From NCBI GenBank assembly GCA_013203465.1, contig JABMNR010000063.1:1-41238 (forward strand): a stretch of 41,238 bases of DNA. The letters run 5' to 3'. Position numbers and translations under genes: made by a program. The first letter of the stretch is position 1. Every line of letters begins with the position of its first letter. The DNA comes from Alphaproteobacteria bacterium (GTDB lineage: Bacteria > Pseudomonadota > Alphaproteobacteria > Thalassobaculales > Thalassobaculaceae). Of this stretch, positions 38,254 through 41,238 are shown piece by piece. Under the pieces are notes generated by a model that saw only the letters and a program-made list of their open reading frames with translations, was not told the DNA's origin and ran no database searches.

Positions 38254-38705
38254 ACAAGCCCGATTCCATCCCCGCGCGTCTGGCTGCGCTCAAGGCCACG
38301 CCGGCGCCCGACCTGAAGCAACAGTGGCGCGACCTGTTCGACAGCGAGCCGCCGCCCTTCAATCGCCGCTATCTCGAAAGCCGCATCGCGTATCGCATCC
38401 AGGAACTCGCCTATGGCGGGCTGAAGCCCGAGACGATCCGGCGGCTTGAGCGGCTGGGCGAAGAACTGGACGGCGGCGACAGGAAGAAGCGCAGCATCCG
38501 CGCCGATCGCGACCGCCCAATCACCGGCACGCGGCTGCTGCGCGAATGGCAGGGCGTCGAGCAGATCGTCACCGTCACCGCCGATGGCTTCGAATGGCAG
38601 GGGCGGCCCTACAAGTCGCTCTCCGCCATCGCGCGGGCGATCACCGGCACGCGCTGGAACGGGTGGACCTTCTTCGGGCTGAAGAACCACAGGAGGCGGA
38701 CATGA
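38250..38705 (+). CDS. DUF2924 domain protein
   Basis: A 151-residue basic protein starting MNKPDSIPARLAALKATPAP. It carries DUF2924 segments LKQQWRDLFDSEPPPFNRRY, LESRIAYRIQELAYGGLKPE, TGTRLLREWQGVEQIVTVTA, DGFEWQGRPYKSLSAIARAI and TGTRWNGWTFFGLKNHRRRT. The C-terminal part resembles a small beta/helix DNA-binding fold found at the ends of some recombinases. The ATG overlaps the previous stop and the stop overlaps the recombinase start, so all three genes are translated together. Confidence 0.92.
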   Translation: MNKPDSIPARLAALKATPAPDLKQQWRDLFDSEPPPFNRRYLESRIAYRIQELAYGGLKPETIRRLERLGEELDGGDRKKRSIRADRDRPITGTRLLREWQGVEQIVTVTADGFEWQGRPYKSLSAIARAITGTRWNGWTFFGLKNHRRRT

Positions 38706-40033
38706 CGAAGCCGCCGGAAAAATCGAAGGTCGTCCGCAAGCTGCGGTGCGCCGTCTACACCCGGAAATCATCCGAGGAAGGGCTTGAGCAGGAGTTCAAC
38801 AGCCTGCATGCCCAGCGTGAGGCCTGCGAGGCGTACATCGCCAGCCAGCGGTCGGAAGGGTGGGTGCTGGTCCGCGATCAGTATGACGACGGCGGCATCT
38901 CGGGCGGCACGCTGGAACGGCCGGCGCTGAAGCGGTTGCTCGCCGACATCGAGAGCGGGCGGGTCGATGTGATCGTCGTCTACAAGATCGACCGGCTGTC
39001 GCGCGCGCTGATGGATTTTGCCAAGCTGGTCGAGGTGTTCGATCGGAACGACGTCACATTTGTCAGCGTCACGCAGTCGTTTAACACGACGACCTCGATG
39101 GGCCGGCTGACGCTGAATATCCTGCTTTCCTTCGCCCAGTTCGAGCGCGAGGTCATTGGCGAGCGGATCCGCGACAAGTTCGCCGCCTCGCGCAAGAGGG
39201 GCATGTGGATGGGCGGCCATCCACCGCTCGGCTATGCCGTCAGGGATAGGAAGCTGGAGATCAACGACGCTGAGGCGGCCACGGTACGCATGATCTTCGA
39301 GCGCTTCCTCGAGATCGGCTCGGCCACCACCCTCGCGAGGGACCTCGCGAATGAGGGCGTCACCACCAAGCGCGGCCGGCCAATCGACAAGGGTGTCATC
39401 TACAAGCTGCTCGCGAACCGGGTCTACATCGGCGAGGCCGTTCACAAGGGCACAGCCTATCCCGGCGAGCACAAGGCCATCATCAGCCGCGACCTGTGGG
39501 ACAAGGCGCACAGCATCATGGCGGTGAGCCCACGAACCCGTGCCTCCAACACGCGCGCGCAGACGCCGTCGCTGCTGAAGGGGTTACTCTTCGGGCCCAC
39601 CGGTTGCGCCATGTCGCCGTCGCACACGCGCAAGGGTGGGCGGCTCTACCGCTACTATGTCAGCCAGTCGGTGATCAAACGCGGCGCCGGTGCATGTCCC
39701 GTGGCCCGGCTACCGGCGGCCGAGATTGAAGCCGGAGTCGTTGACCAGCTGCGCGGCATGTTGCGCGCGCCGGAAATCATCATCGGCACGTGGCGCGCGG
39801 CCCGCCCGGAGATCGAGGGGATTGCGGAAGCTGAGGTGCGCGAAGCCATCGAACGGCTGGATCCGCTTTGGGACGAGCTCTTCCCCGCCGAGCAGGCGCG
39901 CATCGTCCAACTCCTGATCGAGCGTGTCGATGTTGGCATCGGCGGTGTCGACATCCGGTTGCGGACCGCCGGGCTGGCAAGCCTGGTTGGTGAGCTCCGC
40001 GTCATTGATGCCGGTCAGCGGAGCGCTGCATGA
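38702..40033 (+). CDS. Large serine recombinase/integrase
   Basis: A 443-residue site-specific recombinase. The resolvase domain has the catalytic Ser in AVYTRKSSEEGLEQEFNSLH (S23 after R21), DDGGISGGTLERPALKRLLA, the VYKIDRLSRALMDF motif, and SMGRLTLNILLSFAQFEREV followed by IGERIRDKFAASRKRGMW. The recombinase domain is at about 160-280 (PPLGYAVRDRKLEINDAEAA, GVIYKLLANRVYIGEAVHKG) and the zinc-ribbon-like part at 290-350 (LLKGLLFGPTGCAMSPSHTR, GAGACPVARLPAAEIEAGVV). It is the only integrase in the window and lies at the early end of the phage, next to a truncated gene, so it may be the phage integrase. Equivalent clusters also exist on islands without phages. Confidence 0.93.
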   Translation: MTKPPEKSKVVRKLRCAVYTRKSSEEGLEQEFNSLHAQREACEAYIASQRSEGWVLVRDQYDDGGISGGTLERPALKRLLADIESGRVDVIVVYKIDRLSRALMDFAKLVEVFDRNDVTFVSVTQSFNTTTSMGRLTLNILLSFAQFEREVIGERIRDKFAASRKRGMWMGGHPPLGYAVRDRKLEINDAEAATVRMIFERFLEIGSATTLARDLANEGVTTKRGRPIDKGVIYKLLANRVYIGEAVHKGTAYPGEHKAIISRDLWDKAHSIMAVSPRTRASNTRAQTPSLLKGLLFGPTGCAMSPSHTRKGGRLYRYYVSQSVIKRGAGACPVARLPAAEIEAGVVDQLRGMLRAPEIIIGTWRAARPEIEGIAEAEVREAIERLDPLWDELFPAEQARIVQLLIERVDVGIGGVDIRLRTAGLASLVGELRVIDAGQRSAA

Positions 40034-40425
40034 TGGTAGAGGGAAGTTTCGCAGAAGCCGAAGGCACCGTCACGGTCCACATCCCGTTCGAGATCCGCAA
40101 ACGCGGCGGCCGCAAGCTGATCCTCGCGCCGGACGGCACCAATACCTGGGCACCACCCCGGCGCCGCATCGACAACGCCATGATCAAGGCGATCGCACGA
40201 GCGTTCCGGTGGCGGAAGCTGCTGGAGACCGGCGTCTACGCCACCGTCGAGGAGATTGCCGCAGCCGAGAAGATCAACGCGTCCTACGTCAGTCGCGTGC
40301 TGCGGATGACGCTGTTCGCCCCGGACATCGTTGAGGCGATTCTGGATGGGCGGCAGCCGACCGAGATGACGCTCGACTTTCTGATGCGGCCGTTTCCGGT
40401 CGTGTGGCGGGAGCAAGGGATCTAA
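40030..40425 (+). CDS. Small HTH protein following the recombinase, unknown function
   Basis: A 131-residue protein starting MMVEGSFAEAEGTVTVHIPF. The C-terminal half has a helix-turn-helix (YATVEEIAAAEKINASYVSR, VLRMTLFAPDIVEAILDGRQ) of the ParB/KorB kind. The first 60 residues contain PFEIRKRGGRKLILAPDG. I remember this type of protein immediately after serine recombinases in alphaproteobacteria. A four-base overlap with the recombinase shows co-translation; it may regulate recombination or its own operon. Confidence 0.85.
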   Translation: MMVEGSFAEAEGTVTVHIPFEIRKRGGRKLILAPDGTNTWAPPRRRIDNAMIKAIARAFRWRKLLETGVYATVEEIAAAEKINASYVSRVLRMTLFAPDIVEAILDGRQPTEMTLDFLMRPFPVVWREQGI

Positions 40426-40464
40426 AGGTCAGAAGCGACCGGCTGACGTAATCGGCAACGCTGT

Positions 40465-40683
40465 TCATGTCATACGGATCTCATACTCGCGTCGCTCGCA
40501 CGGCGCATCGCGGATTTCGACGTCGGTCAGTGACAGGTCGTAGCGGTCGAGCAACTCGGCGACCTTGGCGGCGTCCAACAGGGCCTCGCCTTCGGTGCAG
40601 CCGTTGTCGATGGTCTTGGCGCGCAGTCCCTGGATGCGCGTCTTGAGCTTGTCGAGGGCGGCGAGATTGGGGTGTTCGTTCAC
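40465..40683 (-). CDS. DUF2786-like protein, probably 3'-truncated
   Basis: A 72-residue product from the GTG at 40683 (MNEHPNLAALDKLKTRIQGL, RAKTIDNGCTEGEALLDAAK, VAELLDRYDLSLTDVEIRDA) matches the start of DUF2786-type proteins. In members I remember the sequence goes on after CERREYE for more than 100 residues with an aromatic/Cys-rich domain; here it stops three residues later (IRMT). It ends only 40 bases from the convergent HTH gene. This looks like a gene cut by the arrival of the recombinase cluster or phage, though a naturally short member cannot be excluded. Confidence 0.65.
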   Translation of the reverse strand: MNEHPNLAALDKLKTRIQGLRAKTIDNGCTEGEALLDAAKVAELLDRYDLSLTDVEIRDAPCERREYEIRMT

Positions 40684-41238
40684 GGATGCGTCCAAAAAAT
40701 GAAGCCGACTATATCGACCCTCGTCGCCGACGCCGACATGAGGGAGCGCGATGCCGAGCAATGCCACCGTACCGGAGACACGAAAATCGCCAACAAAATC
40801 ATCCCGCGATTCCGCCGCCAGACCGTCTTGCTGCCCGATGAGATGCGCGGAAAGTACGGAAATTTCATCCTGATTAATCGAGTCAAATCAGTAGCTTATA
40901 AATCCGTACTGATTGGGCGAAGTCAGGAGGTTTGGAGAGAATGGGCCAGAGAGAGACGAAACAGGCCTTCCGGCGGGCGAGCGAAGTCAGGAGCTTTTGC
41001 CGCTGAGGCCCGCATTTCCTGGGCTTTTGAGTGGTCGCGAATTGGCTCAGAGAAAGTTGTCGTGGGTAGAATTGGCGGAGGGAGAGTCCGCCAGATTATG
41101 CTATAATTCTGTTCTATTATAGTGACTTATGTGATAAATAATAATTGGTGCCCACATTTTTGCCCACAAAAACTGAGGCGAAATAATAGTTATTTCTGTC
41201 ATTGTTTTGTGACCGTCCGGTGAAGTCGCTCTGGCGGA
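40684..41238. other. Non-coding region at right edge with repeats; possible attachment region
   Basis: About 555 bases with no convincing gene. An open frame runs across 40684-41106 but has no family pattern. Features seen: direct 13-base repeat GCGAAGTCAGGAG (40917-40929 and 40981-40993); inverted repeat TGGCGGA/TCCGCCA around GGGAGAG (41073-41093); inverted repeat CTATAAT/ATTATAG (41101-41122); and TGCCCACA twice, 12 bases apart (41149-41156, 41161-41168). The last 170 bases are AT-rich. TGGCGGA also forms the last seven bases of the window. Confidence 0.5.
41149..41168. repeat. TGCCCACA direct repeats, 12 bases apart
   Basis: Two exact TGCCCACA copies separated by TTTT, followed by AAAA. 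Sequences of this sort are, as I remember, common next to tyrosine integrase genes beside tRNA-encoded attachment sites, where they may act as integrase arm sites. No tyrosine integrase is visible in the window, so this is only suggestive. Confidence 0.4.

Noticed and set aside
40684..41106. Plus-strand open frame of about 140 codons near the right edge
   Set aside because: Its composition changes along its length, it contains the direct 13-base repeat and no family pattern, and it overlaps the start of the DUF2786-like gene.

Overview
The window (41,238 bases, high GC apart from a few islands) is most of a prophage in an alphaproteobacterium, probably of the Rhodospirillales type. The evidence is strong G/C at third codon positions, small families I associate with alphaproteobacterial prophages (DUF6362, DUF6378, DUF6511, DUF3489, DUF2924), and a complete head module next to most of a contractile tail module. 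The left edge cuts a tail tube gene, so the rest of the tail (chaperone, tape measure, later baseplate genes) lies outside.

Almost everything is read on the minus strand, so the genome is best followed from right to left. Positions 40.7-38.0 kb (plus strand) hold a large serine recombinase cluster: a small protein, DUF2924, the recombinase and an HTH protein. It abuts a short DUF2786-like gene that looks 3'-truncated. Positions 37.9-34.1 kb hold a large unrecognised 749-aa protein, a Com-like zinc-ribbon protein, a sigma-like factor whose start codon sits directly behind a very stable hairpin, and small early genes. Positions 34.1-24.3 kb are the replication and recombination block: a Sak4-like RecA-fold ATPase, an SSB-like protein, a PD-(D/E)XK nuclease with Fe-S type cysteines, a RecD-like helicase, a Toprim primase with a dense GTGAGGGTT iteron array in its 3' end, a RuvC-like resolvase, and DUF6378 and DUF6362 proteins. 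Positions 24.2-21.0 kb are a set of cassettes separated by repeated operator-like sequences: a small protein plus a possible minor tail protein, a ParB-MTase fusion, and an AT-richer papain-like cysteine protease. Positions 20.9-19.97 kb hold two plus-strand genes (a 73-aa protein and DUF3489).

Positions 19.9-12.2 kb are a lambda-type head module: small and large terminase, gpW, portal, S49 protease with a nested scaffold start, decoration protein, major capsid protein and head-tail joining proteins. Positions 12.2-0 kb are a P2/Mu-type contractile tail: V, PAAR spike, W, J, I, three fibre genes, a DUF4376 protein, sheath and tube. A PrlF-YhaV toxin-antitoxin pair with its own palindromic operator sits in the opposite orientation between baseplate genes V and PAAR.

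The most interesting points are: (1) a Com-like gene, a 5'-UTR hairpin and then a sigma gene, which copies the layout of the phage Mu com-mom translational switch but with a sigma factor as target; (2) a probable iteron replication origin inside the primase coding sequence; (3) a protease cargo gene and an unknown 749-aa protein; (4) several undescribed short repeat arrays that look like binding sites of phage regulators. All functional calls come from reading the sequence; no database search was run.
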